Source of the DNA: Ancylostoma caninum
Taxonomy: Eukaryota; Nematoda; Chromadorea; Rhabditida; Ancylostomatidae
Length of the DNA: 64,000 bases
Direction: 5' to 3'
Assembly (NCBI GenBank): GCA_037903475.1
Contig: JBAJFG010000034.1
Span: 806,001 to 870,000, forward strand
Numbering within the stretch: position 1 is the stretch's first letter; every line of letters starts with the position of its first letter. Made by a program: the position numbers and the translations under genes. The notes under the pieces are model-generated. The model did no database searches and was not told the DNA's origin. It saw only the letters and a list, made by a program, of their open reading frames with translations. Shown here piece after piece: positions 1 to 13,994 of the stretch.

Positions 1-21
1 CTGAATACCCTTCTAAATTAC

Positions 22-3000
22 CTGTTTCCAGAACCATCTTAGCAGCTCCCAGCAGAGTATGTGCAGCTAGCTTTATGGCCAGTTCTCTGGGCAAGCCAAC
101 CTTCACTCCGCCATCTGCTAGACCTTCGATGACTGCGAACATCTGCAAGAAATGACGACATCGTTCCAAAATGGGCAGTGACAGTTCGTCAATTCGCTAA
201 TTTGAACTACGACGTCAAACTTGAACTAACATAGCTGGGTCCGGAACCTGACAAACCGGTCACAGGGTCAATGTGCACTTCAGGAACTTCAACTGCGAAT
301 CCCACGGTGCTTAGCAAGTCCCTGAAATACTTTATATGTCAAGCTGTATATGTCAAGCTGCAGTAATAATGAAGAAAAAGGAGTCAAAGGAAATTGTCAT
401 TTGCTAACAAAAAAACATCCGTGAATTTGTCAATCACTAGAAAGCATAGAATGCAAAAAAAGAGCTTTTCAATCCTCAGTACATATGTTCCAATGGTAAG
501 GATTAATTTGGTTACGGAAAGAGCTTGAAAAGTTGGGAAAATTCATCTATTTAGTCCTGGAATTACAGCAAGTTTTTTTGCATAGCTAGACGTAATAGAA
601 TATATTTGCTGATAGCAAAAAATATGGCCGACTTCGCGGGTTTCACAGCCATTAACAGGTAAAATGGTTGAAGCTGAAGCATGTGCCTAGCAATGTATGT
701 TCTCTTTGTGATTACAGCTTCTCTTATTTCTCGTACTATAGAGGTTGTAGAGACGAGAACATATGAATGAAACTATTCAAATTTCCATCTTCAGGTTATC
801 TGTCTGAACCTCCACCGACGAAAAATCGCCTGTGCCTGGGGATAGACGACAATAAATTGGAGTTGGTCACCATTTTTCTGCGATTACGTACCTCACGATA
901 TCTGCGTCGCCATCCCGACAAGCCGAACCCATCGCAAAAGCAGAAGCTCCTGCTCGAACCACTGCTGGTGTATTGGGCATTACACGAACAACTCGGGATT
1001 TTGAGGGTAGCAGCTAAATGTCAAGCACTTACTGATTTAAAAGATTATAGAGAAAAAATAATAAAACAGTTTTCCCACCGATTCAATGTTTCTGATAGTA
1101 ATTCCAAGAGCTATAGAGACAACAAGTTGTTCTCTGCTGAGGATGGGAGCAATTTCCGAAGTGACCTGAAGAATGCTATAGATGTAAACGTTTTGCAAAG
1201 AGAGTTAGTTATCCATCAAGGAAAATATTCACCTTGCTAACATGAGGTGGCTTGACCGCTAGGAACACGACATCGCTTTTGTGAGCAACTTCGGTGTTGT
1301 CATGGGTGGTTTGGAGACCGAGGGCCTGAAAACTATTTAATTACTCGCGTGGAGGAAATATACGAAAAAACTACCAGTGAAGGCTACTGAGTTGCTTCAT
1401 AACTATAAGAGACATACTTTACAGTCATTGAGAAATGAGATATCCTTCTTGGGCGAACTAGCGATAATGTTTTCCGGGGCGATCCTTCCTGAAAATAATA
1501 GTGTTAAAGGTCGGACCTTTTGCTAGGACTTTAATTATGTGTACTGATCTGATTTAGTAGTGAATTATCATTACATAGGAAACACGGATTAATGCAGGGG
1601 CTAAGAAATGCTTATAGGAAGAAGGGAAGAAACTATAAAATACTAAAGAATGTGGGATGGTGGAATTTTCTGGATATCATGGCAAAGCAGTGCATTGGCC
1701 GCCAACACCACGCTTTATCAATAAGGTATACAATCGTGGCTCCGGATACGAAATCGCTAGTGATTAAAGGACAAAAAACTTTCACTGGATCTGTTTCAAC
1801 CAGTCTACTATTACTATTGTATATTACTAAACCAGAGTTTGGTAGCTTCATCTCGTAACGTTGCTCTTGATGTACAATCGTGCTGAATATGTACGTATAT
1901 TTATTACTCTAAGTGAGTTACTCTAGTGAGTTACGAATTACTTTTTGAGGGAGTTTCGTAAATATCACTTTGATTTTGCACAAATTTTCTTTTCATTTCT
2001 TTATTCCAACACTATTAGAGCGCTACGCTTTCTTCCAGAGATCACTTGCACTTCCTGTACTCAGTGAAATGGTAAACATGACGTTAGTGTGCAGTTCATA
2101 GGGCGTCGCCTGACCAAAGGGTGCTCCTGAACTTTACAGATGAAACACTTCCACGTATATTCTTCTATTAGAGAAGTGTTATTAATTGTTTTTCCTGGGT
2201 AAAAAGACCACACCCTACTCTATCCATACGTTCCAACAGGATAAAGAACATTTACCAGTCATTACGTGTGGCCGGCTTTAGCTTACTTTTTAGTAATAGT
2301 GATTGTCTTAAATACTATGTAGGTTTGTCATGGCAAGAAAGCCGAGAATCGAGCTTTGATGATGACTCAGGAATGGTCTGTGGCGCACTTGGGAATCGCT
2401 AGAGGACTACTTACTCTAAGAGGTAGATTTTCGAGGTACAACAAGTTAAGAAACGCTACTGCATGATTGGGAACCACCACATGAAGCGACAAGAACTTGA
2501 AATGTTTAAAAGTAAGGCTTGCTGGCATTGAGCGACTTTAGGAAAAGTTCTGCTTACAAATTTTTATTGGAACAGAGCGATCCCACCATCTGCACGGCAC
2601 AGAAGTTCTTGCGGAAATGATCATTTTAGTTGGGAGTCTCCAAGCGAAATTCTTCAACAGCGAAAGTTTGCTTAACTGCTCGTCCTACGAAGAGCTTTCT
2701 TCCAGGGAAATTACCCAGGAAACCACCACTTAGCACAGAAAAAAATCATGTCCTAGAGCTTGGACTGCGTAAAGGGTAATGCACGAGATGAAATCTGGAG
2801 GCTCTGTCGAGATCAAAAATTCGTAGTTTTCACACGGATTAAAGTGACATCAGTAACTTTTTTTAATTATTACAAGCTCCCCTTTAGAAAAACGATCGTG
2901 GTAATTTCCTCTCCTCTCTTTAAAATCAACCCATAGTCACAGTGATGTTTGTCTGGCGCTATTCGGACATAAGGCCTTCAATGAAAGACGTTCTGGAGCA

Positions 3001-4530
3001 ATTAATGGACGATCCCTTATTTTATAAATATTAATGCGGAGGATCGGAACCCGATCCTGACATTGATGGCTTTCAATAGGTTTTGCTCAGATCATTCGAC
3101 AGGATCGCTTCGTTTGACAAATTTCTGGACTTTGTCGCAAAAGTTGTGGAACACCCACCATATTCATATAGTATAGTTATTGAACAGCTACTAAATAAAA
3201 GTGGGCGTTGAACTTGAAGTGCTTCATGTGAGATTGGTGAATGTTATCGAATGAATGCCAGATAATGCGTCATTTCAGTTGTTTACCAGTTCGATATGGT
3301 GATTCCAAACACTATTGCCAGGTCATTTCGAAAAGTGATTAACGACTGCCACAGCGAAAATCCACCACAAACATGATGTCTTAAGTCTTTTTTTTTTTCG
3401 ATGTAAACATCCTAGCCTAGGAAATGACCAGCTTTAAACTGAAAAACTGCACGAAGAGGGCGTAGTTTCCAATGCATCAAGAGTGTAAGTAGTAAACAAA
3501 TGCAAAACAAAATTGTTATAAATCCGGAAGAACGAAGCATTTCTGGAGTTTCGAGCGGTTGTATAATTTTTTTGTCTTGAAAAAGAAAGGAAGGGACTGT
3601 TTCATCCACAATGTGTTTTTTTTTTCTTCCACATCCATTAGCTGCGGCATTGGTTTTGGTCTTGGAACGAGCAAAGAACAGAAGATGTCCTTGGTAATGT
3701 CAAAATGTTCTTACAACATTGCTGATTCCAGATTCTAGTGAAATCTTGTACCAGCGTCTGGGAAACTCTTCGATCCTCTTGCAGGCACCAACAAGGATTT
3801 ATCCAAGGATTTTGATAATTAATTAAAATAAGCGAAATAGAAAGGAATATGTTGGCTAATCGGTTCTTCATGCTCCACAACCTACTAATTAACCTTACTA
3901 CGCTTATATGCACAGACTGGAACACTTGCTCAAGAAATAATTTTCAACAATATCCCGGAAGTAAACAATTACTGTCATAAGAACAGAATATAAGACCTTT
4001 TCAATTGAACGAGAATGCTCTGCTTTTTTTAAATACTATATCATGCATAATTCGACTTCTTTAAGAAAAATTTCTCATTGCTTGATCTGCATCCATGTTT
4101 GATCTCTTTAATCAATGTTAAAGGTGGGAGGCAATAGATTGATCTCTTTGGTCAACGAACATCATGGGTGGGAAGATATGATCTCAAGAGTAGGATCTTG
4201 ATCTACTCCACTTTTACGCAACATATTGTAGTTATTTAATAAAAAGACGACTATTTTTAGCCCCATGATGGATAATATGGCTAAAAGCGGTACACTAACA
4301 AAATATATATGAAACTGAGAAAATCTCAACGAATTCATGAAAAAGAGCTGTGAACAACATATTTCATGCAAATGTGGACAAGGACGACATAATATGGAGA
4401 TATTAAATTCAAGGACATGCATGTATACTCGTAACCAAGTTTAATTATTTTTAAACAGCTAACCAGAGTTGATGAGACCCCTTGCCAGCGCCTGCGCCAT
4501 CTTGCCTGCTCCAATGAAACCGATTTTCAT
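22..4530 (-). CDS. pycr: Pyrroline-5-carboxylate reductase, 3' end off the left edge
   Basis: Catalyses the last step of proline synthesis, NAD(P)H-dependent reduction of pyrroline-5-carboxylate. Seven minus-strand exons join in one frame: 4464-4530, 1418-1488, 1233-1325, 1079-1165, 892-1013, 231-321 and 22-142, giving 217 residues; the last seen exon ends in phase 1 at a donor, so one or more 3' exons lie outside. Visible motifs: the N-terminal Rossmann glycine motif [11 protein letters not shown] (residues 4-14), [10 protein letters not shown], and the family signature around residues 165-200 ([12 protein letters not shown] followed by [17 protein letters not shown]). The start is the ATG at 4530, one base after a TTTCAG acceptor. 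Intron 1 is 2,975 bp; I saw no other gene in it. The family is about 270 residues, so roughly 80% is here. SIALGITI replaces the more usual SIAAGVTI, a mild change. Exon phases are all consistent, so this looks intact. Confidence 0.95.
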
Positions 4531-4543
4531 CCTGAAATAAAAA
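4531..4543 (-). promoter_or_regulatory. Splice-leader acceptor at the reductase start
   Basis: Read on the minus strand, TTTTATTTCAG is followed by a single G and then the ATG of the reductase gene. An acceptor this close to a start codon is typical of nematode trans-splicing to a spliced leader. An upstream non-coding exon would be the alternative. It also fixes the start codon choice. Confidence 0.7.
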
Positions 4544-7500
4544 CATTACTATTGTTCCAAACAAGCATACCAGTTACTGTGCGGAAGAGCTATGAAGGAA
4601 GTCCACTTATAAATGAATCATTCTTCAAAGCCACCCATCGAACATGGACAGAAAACATGCGACGGAACAGTCTCAGACTGCTGTCGATCAGTTCGGATGA
4701 ACTTGAAAGCACGAGGTTTTTTCCGGGTCGAAGAAGGGAAGGGCGAAGTGCGTGGTCAGTCGATTGATCCCAGACAGTGGTGCCGCGGTCTCCCTCAAGT
4801 TCACGGTCTCTCTTATCGCCCGTCCCACCCCAATATCACTTACGCCCTCCCAAGATATCCTTATCAAATGAGGCGACCAAAACAAAGGAACCACAAGGGG
4901 CAAAATACGAATGGCTTCTAGGAGTGACCACAGCAAAACACCCAGGCGTAGATTAGGCCCGACTACGGTGCTGCAGCAGTACTGTCAAGGAGTACTTATC
5001 AATTAAAAAAAGTCGTAAGTGCTGTTTCAAAGCATTTACTGCTTGCTATCTAGTGAAAGTATCATGAGGGGTAGTCCCACATCCTTGACGGTCAATCAGG
5101 TATAATGAGGTTAGTATGAAAATGCCTACCGTCCCTCTGAATGCCCTCACATGTGCGAGAATCACCTGTGGAAAAGTAGGAGCTATGGTGAGAGAACACT
5201 GGCACACCTCTGAACTCACAGGGCATAACACCATCTAATTACTAATTGCTTAGGTCATTGGGAGATTACTTTGAGTAGAACAGCTTCTCCGACTTTTCCA
5301 TGTAGGATCTCTGGAAACTATTCCAGGAGAATTCGGCAGTAAAATATGTATCATCTTAGAAAAAAATATTTTGATACTTCCGGAGCCGATAAATTGGAAT
5401 AAAATTAGGATTTTCTACGAAGAGTGAGAAACTTACTTTAGTAAGTCGGAGAGAAACTTACTTTAGTAAGTCGGCTTTAAATTATCGGATACAGAATCAA
5501 CAACCAGGCATTGTAATGGCTTTGGACAAACGAAATTGGTGGTTTAGTGGTGGATATATGTAGCTCTCTTCAATATAAAATGAAGCCTCTAAAATTGTTT
5601 TATTTGTAAGCTCTCGACGTTAAGGCCTTCTTCAGATCTAAATGTCGACAAGGAATCGCAACCTTACAAAAATACTGTCAAGCAGTAACAGTAGCAGGGG
5701 TGAATGATTTACAAGTATTTCGAGTTCAGGAGCTATGCGATAGCTGTTCTTCTACTCGAATTCGAAAATTTAGTATAATTTAATTTTATAAACATAATTT
5801 AGCATGTGAAACAGCATGTGTAGTTTTTATTAGTCATCAATCCATCAGAACCATAGCTCAGGTCAACATATTCAAGCGAATAGATAGATTGAAGCTCGGA
5901 AAATGAGTCAGCTATGAAAAGCATCCAATAACGATCAGTGTTCGGAAGAAAATAGTGGGATGTGTGACCTTCAGTGATCTGAGAATGTTCGAGTGAACTG
6001 GTTTTAGTTGAGCAAGTATTACTTTCCTACAAATGGGTGAAAATAGCGACTCTATACAAAATTATTCAATCAAATTATCATATTAGACTCATTGGCTGGA
6101 ATTGTTATTGATTGCTTCACTTAATACTCACTTTATTTAAAATCTTAACCTAATAATTGGCACAAGTAAGAGCTGCATTTCTCAATACCTGGTCCAGCAA
6201 CTAAATATTTCTAGCGCAAATCTTTTGTGTGATGACTCATAACATAAATTTAGCTCAAAAGCTGGATCGCCAATAATGAATGGCCCAAAATTTCTTAGAA
6301 AAGGGAAATGTGGGGAGAAACAGCATGAGATTTTATTGCAATTACTACGAGAATGCGACATCCAGAGAAGTCCTGAAACTCACCTGGTTAACGAACGATC
6401 CATAGCTGACTATCCCTTACTCCGTAATCATACGGACGCCAACAGTTCTTGCTCTTGGCGTGGATATGGACACTGAAAAAGTGTTCACGTCAAAAAAAAA
6501 AGAGAAAATTCTGTCACGTTTGTATTCAGGAAAAACATTGAAAAATGAGTGAGACAGAGCAGACAGGCAAGCAGTATCTGTCATTACTTCAGTAGAAAAG
6601 TTAAACAAAAATTATCAACCATCAGGGTAGAAATCTAAGAAAAAACCAAGTTCAATATGAATTTGATACTGTCGAATGTTACATCAACACAAGGCAACAC
6701 GATTTGCAGTTTTCCGATTCAGACGTCGATTGTGGGGAACGTTTCACTCTTGCACTGTGATATTTATCATTTCTACGTCCATTTCAACACTTCAGGTTCG
6801 CAATTAATTACCCGATATTCCGAAAAAATGAGAGAAGATCCATGAACAAACACAGTACTGTCCACCATAACCATTGGTATTATGTGTGCATGGGAATCTC
6901 CAACATTTTGAAAGCGGTAGCTTTTTGAATGACTTGAATATGAGTGAAGTTCACATATTCAACGTACGGGTGCCTCAAATAAAAGCATTCCAAGAAATTC
7001 AATTTTTCAAAATACTCCAATAGCAATAGCAATTTCTGCAATGATTTTTTGCCACTTTTAAATAGATGATTTCTGAAGCCGAATAAATAAATAGTTATAA
7101 TGTGAAGATTAAATAAATAAATTGTTCGAAAACACCAATTTCAGGATTCCTTATTGAATTATTAGAATAATCGGCTTACTCCAAACCTGGATTGAATGAC
7201 CGGCTCAAGTATTTGAACATTCATCGAATGCATCCGAATCGACGACATATTCGGTACTTGTGGGTTCTATCACATAACATATTCGACAGTTATACGATCT
7301 CTCGTTTTTCAGTCCTGCTTTGAAAAGCCCAACGAACTGGAAAATCTGTTCAATTTGCGAGTCACTACAGCTATCAACTACGGTTCTTGGATTTTCTGTT
7401 CGCCCCTTCAGCTGCACTCTCATAACCATAATCAATCCTGTGAACCTCATCAGAAGTCTAGCAGTTTAGTAAAGAGGAATTTATAATTCATATGCTTTCT

Positions 7501-8068
7501 TAGCTTATTGTTCCAATATTGCCTAGAACGAATTTCCGGAACAGTTGATGAGCAGGTTTGGCAGTGCATATCTACTGCTTACCGTGTTTGTCACAATATC
7601 GAGCCTCTACCACAAGATGGATAGATGCTTGGCGAGTTAGCCGTTAGACAGTTCAGATTCTACTCTTTGCAGGCCTCTGAAGAAGGCAACAGCGCCGGGA
7701 AGTCAGGTCAAATGAGTCTGTTTCACCTACCAAACCTCGTCGGCACAGTATATAAGTACGATTTCGAGGATTATTTCTCTTGCGTGGGTCCTGATTAACA
7801 GTTGGCAAGGGTACCACCTGATCCAGACGGACTACACTGTCCACATTTCACATTCTACACTGGAAGCTAGATGTTCCATAGGTTTATCGAAAATGCTTAC
7901 ATGTTTTGCGTGTAGGTATAATTCTTAGCTAATTCTCTTCTAATTATCTATGCATTCGCAGCAGCACCAGGAAAAAAAAGAAAGGACGATAAGCACTGAA
8001 GTACTGGAAATTTCGCGGATAATTTTGTCAAGTATGCCGTACTATCTCTATCTATCGCTTTCACCACA
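4544..8068. other. Intergenic stretch, no gene seen
   Basis: Should contain the reductase promoter near 4550-5000, but no recognisable promoter element is visible. Several short open frames on both strands around 4600-4930 overlap one another and match no family I know. A minus-strand frame at 7205-7450 (81 codons, ending in CSNT) is protein-like in composition but has no homologue I recognise. Confidence 0.5.
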
Positions 8069-8463
8069 ACACTGTACATTGGACCGAATAAAAATGGAAT
8101 AATTTTGTTACTTCAACTACTAATTCAGGATACAGTTTAAACACCAGGAATTCGAGAATGAGAAAGCTCTGAAGCCCTTCTTCTCATCCATACAGTACTG
8201 TATTGGCCTCCAATGTTGAAACAATTGAATTTTCCATTTATTCGAAGTATTTGATAATCGAAAGCAAAAATATTTGATTTCGAATGAATGGAAAAATCGA
8301 GTGTTCCACCATTGGAGATCAATTCAGTGCTGTGTGAGGGAGAAGAAGAGCTTTAGGGATTTCTCATTCTCGAATACGTGGGCATTTAAATTAATTCCTG
8401 AACTGGTAATTGAAGTAACAGAATCATTCGATTTCTATTCGGTCCAATGTATACAAAACACTA
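8069..8463. mobile_element. Foldback element (MITE-like), about 395 bp
   Basis: The two halves are imperfect inverted copies. The left arm (about 8069-8255) starts ACTGTACATTGGACCGAATA and the right arm (about 8277-8463) ends ATTCGGTCCAATGTATAC. Inner landmarks also pair, for example TTCGAGAATGAGAAA on the left with TTTCTCATTCTCGAA on the right. The unpaired centre is only about 20 bp. No transposase frame is present, so it is non-autonomous. Target duplications are not clear. Confidence 0.8.
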
Positions 8464-8519
8464 CCCCCACATGCCCCACCTTCCTTTCTATCTATTCTCT
8501 TTATAATATTTTCTAAATT

Positions 8520-8790
8520 TTTTTTACCGCTCAGAAGAGCGAGTCGCCGACGCGCCCTTTCGGCCGCGTCACGGTCCTCAGCGCGACAAGTCGCGTTCTT
8601 CCCGCTCGCAACTCGCCCGTCTCCCGTTCATCGCGGTGGACAGGTGTCGCTTTTTAGTTGGGATTGCGAAATACACACTACAGAAATGATTCTGTATAGT
8701 ATGATCTCAACAACAAGAGCGCGGCGTCTCAGGCTCGTTGGCCCCGCGCCGTACACCGCGCGGCCACGCTAACGTGCTTCAGTGTGGGGA
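8520..8790. other. GC-rich island in AT-rich DNA
   Basis: Two blocks rich in GCG and CGC words (8530-8640 and 8718-8775) stand out sharply from the neighbouring AT-rich sequence. No open frame with recognisable motifs, no tRNA fold and no rRNA similarity was noticed. It may be part of another repeat family or a CG-rich regulatory region. Confidence 0.4.
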
Positions 8791-9375
8791 AAATCGTTGA
8801 AACGGGAAAATTTTCTAGATTTCTGTGTTTTTCTCAAAATCTTCCCATAAGATCTTGAATGCACGTGCGAAGTCTCGGGACAGTTTGCATGTTCTGTGGA
8901 AAACTTGCTCTGAAGTGATTTTTAGAATAAAATTGGAACATCTCCGCAGTATTAAGTATTTAGTAATATTTAGTATTCAGGCTATTTCTGAGCAACCTCA
9001 ATTAATATCCATTGATATCCACCGGACTACCTTCTCATCGAACATATTTTAGCCAAAAAAGTTTCTCATATTCTCGAGTAACAACGGACAAAGAACCCAC
9101 ATTCCTCTGCGTCTCACATACTGCACTATCTCTCGTTTTCTCTAACCTCCATTCGAGGTCGACACTACGTAGTCCACGCATCATAACAGGTTCGTAGAAA
9201 GTGACGTCACGCATTCTCTGAACTTGTAAGGCTTTCTCCTTACTACTACACCCCAATTTTAGTGAAATAACACCAAAAAATACTAGTTAACAAGTTCAGG
9301 TGAATTTTGACTTCCAGATCGAAAAATGCTTAGAGCAGCCTTGACATATTTTAAAAAATAACAACAATTTCTACC

Positions 9376-9537
9376 TATTTATTTATTTATCTATTTATTT
9401 ATTCATCGGGTATGTGTGATTTACGGTTGATGTTCCTGCCAGGTAAAAATGTTAAAAAATGCAAAAAATGGTAATGATAAAAATGATAATGGTAAAAATG
9501 ATAATAATAAAAATGATAAAAATAATAATGTAAAAAT
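9376..9537. repeat. Microsatellites (ATTT)n and AAAATGATAAT-type
   Basis: A run of ATTT units at about 9378-9403 is followed at about 9448-9537 by a degenerate array of AAAAATGATAAT-like units. This is simple-sequence DNA without coding potential. Confidence 0.85.
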
Positions 9538-9539
9538 TT

Positions 9540-12500
9540 AAGTAATCAAATAAATTCATCCAATTTTTTTTCCTGAAGAGGGTATATTTCTCCATTTGTA
9601 TGCACATTTGGACACTATTCAAGGGCAGAAAATGGTCAGGAAGCTAAGAGAAGCCCTTCAAATCCATGAAAAGGACTGAAACTAGCGACAAGTGCACATC
9701 TATGAACAAGCCTAAGAGTACAGATAAGTGGAGTAATTAAACGGTCTACACTTGCCGGTGAAATGCGAAAATTACGCATTTTTATTCACTTATTTATGTT
9801 ATGCATCATGACAGGTCACAAAGCAGCCCTTCGTAAGGAAGGTAAATTAAGAAGGTACCCTAGAAAGATCGTGGAAGGCTTGAGAAAGGGCTAAAGTCAG
9901 AGATTTAAATTGCGGCACACGTGAGACTATCAACCGTATGTATCGACCCATTTCAATGAGCAAAAATTCCCTCAATTGAGATGAATTTAACCAGACTGTA
10001 TGGCTGAACAATGCATAGAAAAGAACTATATAGATCTATTTTCCACACCATCTCCTATTTTACTACTTTGTTTCGTCTACTTACTTGTTTACTACATACT
10101 TGATACAAACCCAAAGATACTCTGCACTAAGAGTTTCTTTTCGAGACATGTTAGTCTAACGAGTACTGCATGAGGACTACAAATGAGCGCATAATTGCTG
10201 TACTGCCCTAATAGGGCTAGTCTGGCCTATGTGGCGGTTCTAGAATATTCCTCTTTCAGTAGTACAGATAATGCTGTTAGCCACGTTCGTCCACTCCACA
10301 CCGCCATTTTCTGGATTTTATGGATGCATCACACGAAATTCTTCTTACGTGTTCTAATAGTGTTACGACATGGAACAATGACCTAGATTCATATCTCTTA
10401 TACTTCCTTCAATTTTTTAAAGGTTATCTTCATTTTTAGGGGTTTGGAAATGGTCAAGCATTTTAGCAAAAATAAAAAAATACCTTCCAGTAATTTCTTC
10501 GACTCTGTATATACATAGATTTATGCTCTTTCGGAGAGAAACGTTCAAAAAACCGGAAAAAGCTTAGGGTAACCATACGTACATGTGTTTTAACATCAAT
10601 GTATTCATGAGTATTTCTATGCATTTTTGCCGAGGTTTTATTTTCATTCATTTCCCCTTATTTAAATGAGAGGCCTTTAGTAATTCTTCTATAATTATGA
10701 TATGAGAATTGCTTCTATAGTCCCCAAGATGTGTCATTGAGTTGCAACATAATTAAGCCTCTATGATTGTGCTAACTGTTCTAGAAGAAGCAATCTCCAA
10801 TATCTATCCTATTTTACTTCTGTATTATGTACGTATTTTTGATGCACAGATCCGTCTAATGTGACCAACCTACCTGAAGGTTTCAAGATAAAGAGGCACT
10901 TCAACTAGTTCTCATTAAAAAACACTCAACATCCACAAAAAAGTTCCAAGTTCAAAAAGAAAGAAAATTGAGGTATTGTGGAAGAGAGCAGAACGAGGGG
11001 AAATCAACGGAACCGAACTTTTGTCAAGGTTTTTCATTCAGTTTAGCGACAACTATACGTGTACATACGTGGAAGTATTCGTCATTGTTGCACTATTTCA
11101 GCTCGAAACTTCCCTGACCTCCATCCATTGCCGAACATAACAGAAGTTATTAGCACAGCTTGTTCAATACCAGCTACTATCCTTTATCCACGCTGGAATT
11201 ACGGGCATTATGGCGCACTATGAGAGCTCACCAGCATTCTAACTTATATTCAAAGCAAAACCGAAGTTCACATCCTGTTGACAGAGACGGATACACAAGT
11301 TAAAGACGTGATTTAGGATCGCCTCATTCTTCTGAAGATTGGAGAGAACAATAAGACAGTTTTCAGAAGACTACTGGAGAGATTTCATGGTGGTTTCATG
11401 GCTTTACTTTACTGCTACACATTCTTTTCACATTCACATTCTCCTTGCTCTTACTCTCTTTACTTTTACGCTCTTTTAATATGGTTCCCAGCACGTAAGT
11501 ACCTTGTCCAGTTCAGGAAGGAGTCCAAGAAGGTTCCTATTATTTTCTTGAGAAAAATCCACGCAAAGTTGGTACAATCCATAACATCCTTGTTTAGGAT
11601 GTCTTCATCAGTTGGTTTGCAAATTCCACAACAGTAGGAATCTTGCGACACGTTCTTCCAGTAAGCACTAACGTATACTCTGCTTGAATCTAGACTTCAT
11701 TTGAAGTATTCCCAGAACTCGGAGAGTCAGGCATGTCTATTTATGAATATGCGAGTTTGTCTGAAAAATTGCATGCTGTCCACTTCTAACCGACTTACCA
11801 CCAGGTGCTTCTGCATCCCTTAGCACTCGAAAATCGAAGTGCGCATGAGTTTCACCATTTTTTTTTTGTTATTTCGGGTTCTTTCCTTGAGCAGTTAACG
11901 ATTCAAAAGCTACGTGTTCGTTATCGCATTTAGTTTGTTCTCCAGACTGTCAATGTTCCCCACAGTAGCAGTCAACCTTGTTAATTCTTATCAAATTAAC
12001 TCTCAAATTAATTCTTGTCAACTTTCACTCGGTTCTGCACAGTTATGATAGGTGTTCGCATAGTGTTGCGGGTCAGACTCCTTTTCTCAAATTCTCTCTC
12101 TCTCTCTCTCCTTCTTTCTCTCTCTATCTCTCTTATGCACCTTTCTCTCTATTACTTTGTTATTTACCTATCCATGGTAACATCGGTTGTCTGCCTACGG
12201 ATATATCACGAAGTTGCATCCGCCAACCCAACAATTGAGCACATGAGAAGGAACACTGTAAAACAGTCATTTTACGGATATTTCTGGATAGATAGTGGAT
12301 ACAATTCCAGTATTTATTGTTAGCTTCCGGAATGCAATGAAATGCGATGCCTCGATTGTTTTGTAATCGTGGTTGCTTTCACTCTGCAGAGGTCTCGTTC
12401 AAAGTCCGTGGCGAAGTGATAGCGGAGTCATCGTTGATAGCGTTACTTTTTGGTATTCAGTAGTAAAAACATGATTTGAAGCGATAGCTGTAATCATGAA

Positions 12501-13994
12501 TTTTTTGTGATTGAAGATTTTTTTATGCGAAACACCAGACTATATCAGTAGTGAAGTTAAGAGTTCCTTGTGTCTGTATAAATTCGCATTCTTCTTCCAG
12601 AACTTCCAGGATCTATGTGAACAATGTCTTAGCCTTTCAATTAGCCCAATTCGATGTGGAATCTTGTTTTTTTCGCTTGTTTCTATTCCTTCGTGCCGTC
12701 ATTGTCATTTATTTATTGTAATGCGAGTTTACTTGTTCAGACATTGAAAGCACTACTCCTAAATAGTTGGTCGGGTGGATTTCTATCACTTCCTTAGTCA
12801 GTTAGTCCCTTCTGAGACATGTCATCATTAAATGGCAGCCCCTAGGCCGAGTAGTGATGACATCAGAAGAAATAACTGCCCTTCTGCAATCATGACGCCG
12901 AAATGCAGCGAACCCTTTTTTCACTTTCCATTATACAACCAGGAAAAGTAGCGTATCCAGAAAGGCACTGTAGTTGGTGGAACCATTTTTTTCTATGACA
13001 AGCGTGAACCAATGCTTGCTGGAATTCATACAGTTTAATAATGAAGAAAAATGAGAGCGCAACGACTAATTGGAACAAAATACGTATTCTGATGACGATC
13101 ATCTACCCTGGCTGTCTCTTTTTTTCTACAGCTGGCACCTCTCAGACCTCGTCGTGGTCCTTATTTGCTTAGATTTTCGCTTATGATGTGGTATGTAATA
13201 GTATGTATTAACTTCCTCGAGAAATAATGGTGGTTGGGAATGTATTCCGGATTATATTTAGAAGAAAGAGGGAAGAGAATAGTTCGTTTCATTTAATAAA
13301 TAGTGTGGGGCAATTTGAAAAAATAGAAAAGACCAAGACGGAACTAATTTCACAGCCATTCCTATGTTTCTTCCAGAAAGGCATTGCTCTCTCTTTTTTG
13401 AGCACCCGAATACTCGAGCTATTTAAAATCGAATATTCAATTTCATGCACATTAGAAACCCACTTGCAGTCCTAAGTATACATAGCTCTGATAGCAGTTT
13501 AGAATTGTAAAAATGATTGAACTAGAAGTAATATACACGTCTTCCTTTCGCGATGAAATATATTTTCTTAAGGATTACCGACATTTTTCCACTTGTTTAG
13601 TCGTGTAGTAGGCATGTTTATATAAAATAAACTTCAACATCACGCCAAAGCACATGTGAAATAGCGCCGGGAACCAGATAACTAAAAGTAGTAAAACAAT
13701 AGAGCTAAAACCAGGAGCAATAGCCGCATCAAGGAAAATAGTTGCATTAGGTTGGACTGAAAGTCTTGCACCAACAACTGTTTTTGACACAGAATCCACT
13801 GGTCTTGAAATAAAATTCCTTGGCACTAGGATAAGCTAGAATGTCCCACTTCTTCTTATCTATAAAATTGGCAAATTATGAGGCATCCGAATTCATTCAA
13901 AAAATTCATCCGATAACAACAATGTCATGACTGTTTGAAGAAAAAGTGTAAAATTCGGTACAAGACTATCAAACCAAGCTAACATTAGGAAAGC
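9540..13994. other. Intergenic stretch, no gene seen
   Basis: Only short, motif-free frames occur. A TC-rich tract at about 12090-12140 yields artefactual Ser/Leu-rich frames. Nothing here could be tied to a gene, RNA or known repeat. Confidence 0.45.

Noticed and set aside
767..1240. 157-codon plus-strand frame
   Set aside because: It is antisense to three reductase exons whose minus-strand product matches the family throughout; the plus reading has no motif.
7653..7844. Minus-strand frame considered as the end of a retrotransposon polyprotein
   Set aside because: No reverse-transcriptase or integrase motif nearby; similarity to a stretch near 18260 is limited to a short nucleotide word.
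11978..12323. Two overlapping Ser/Leu-rich frames
   Set aside because: They arise from a TC microsatellite.
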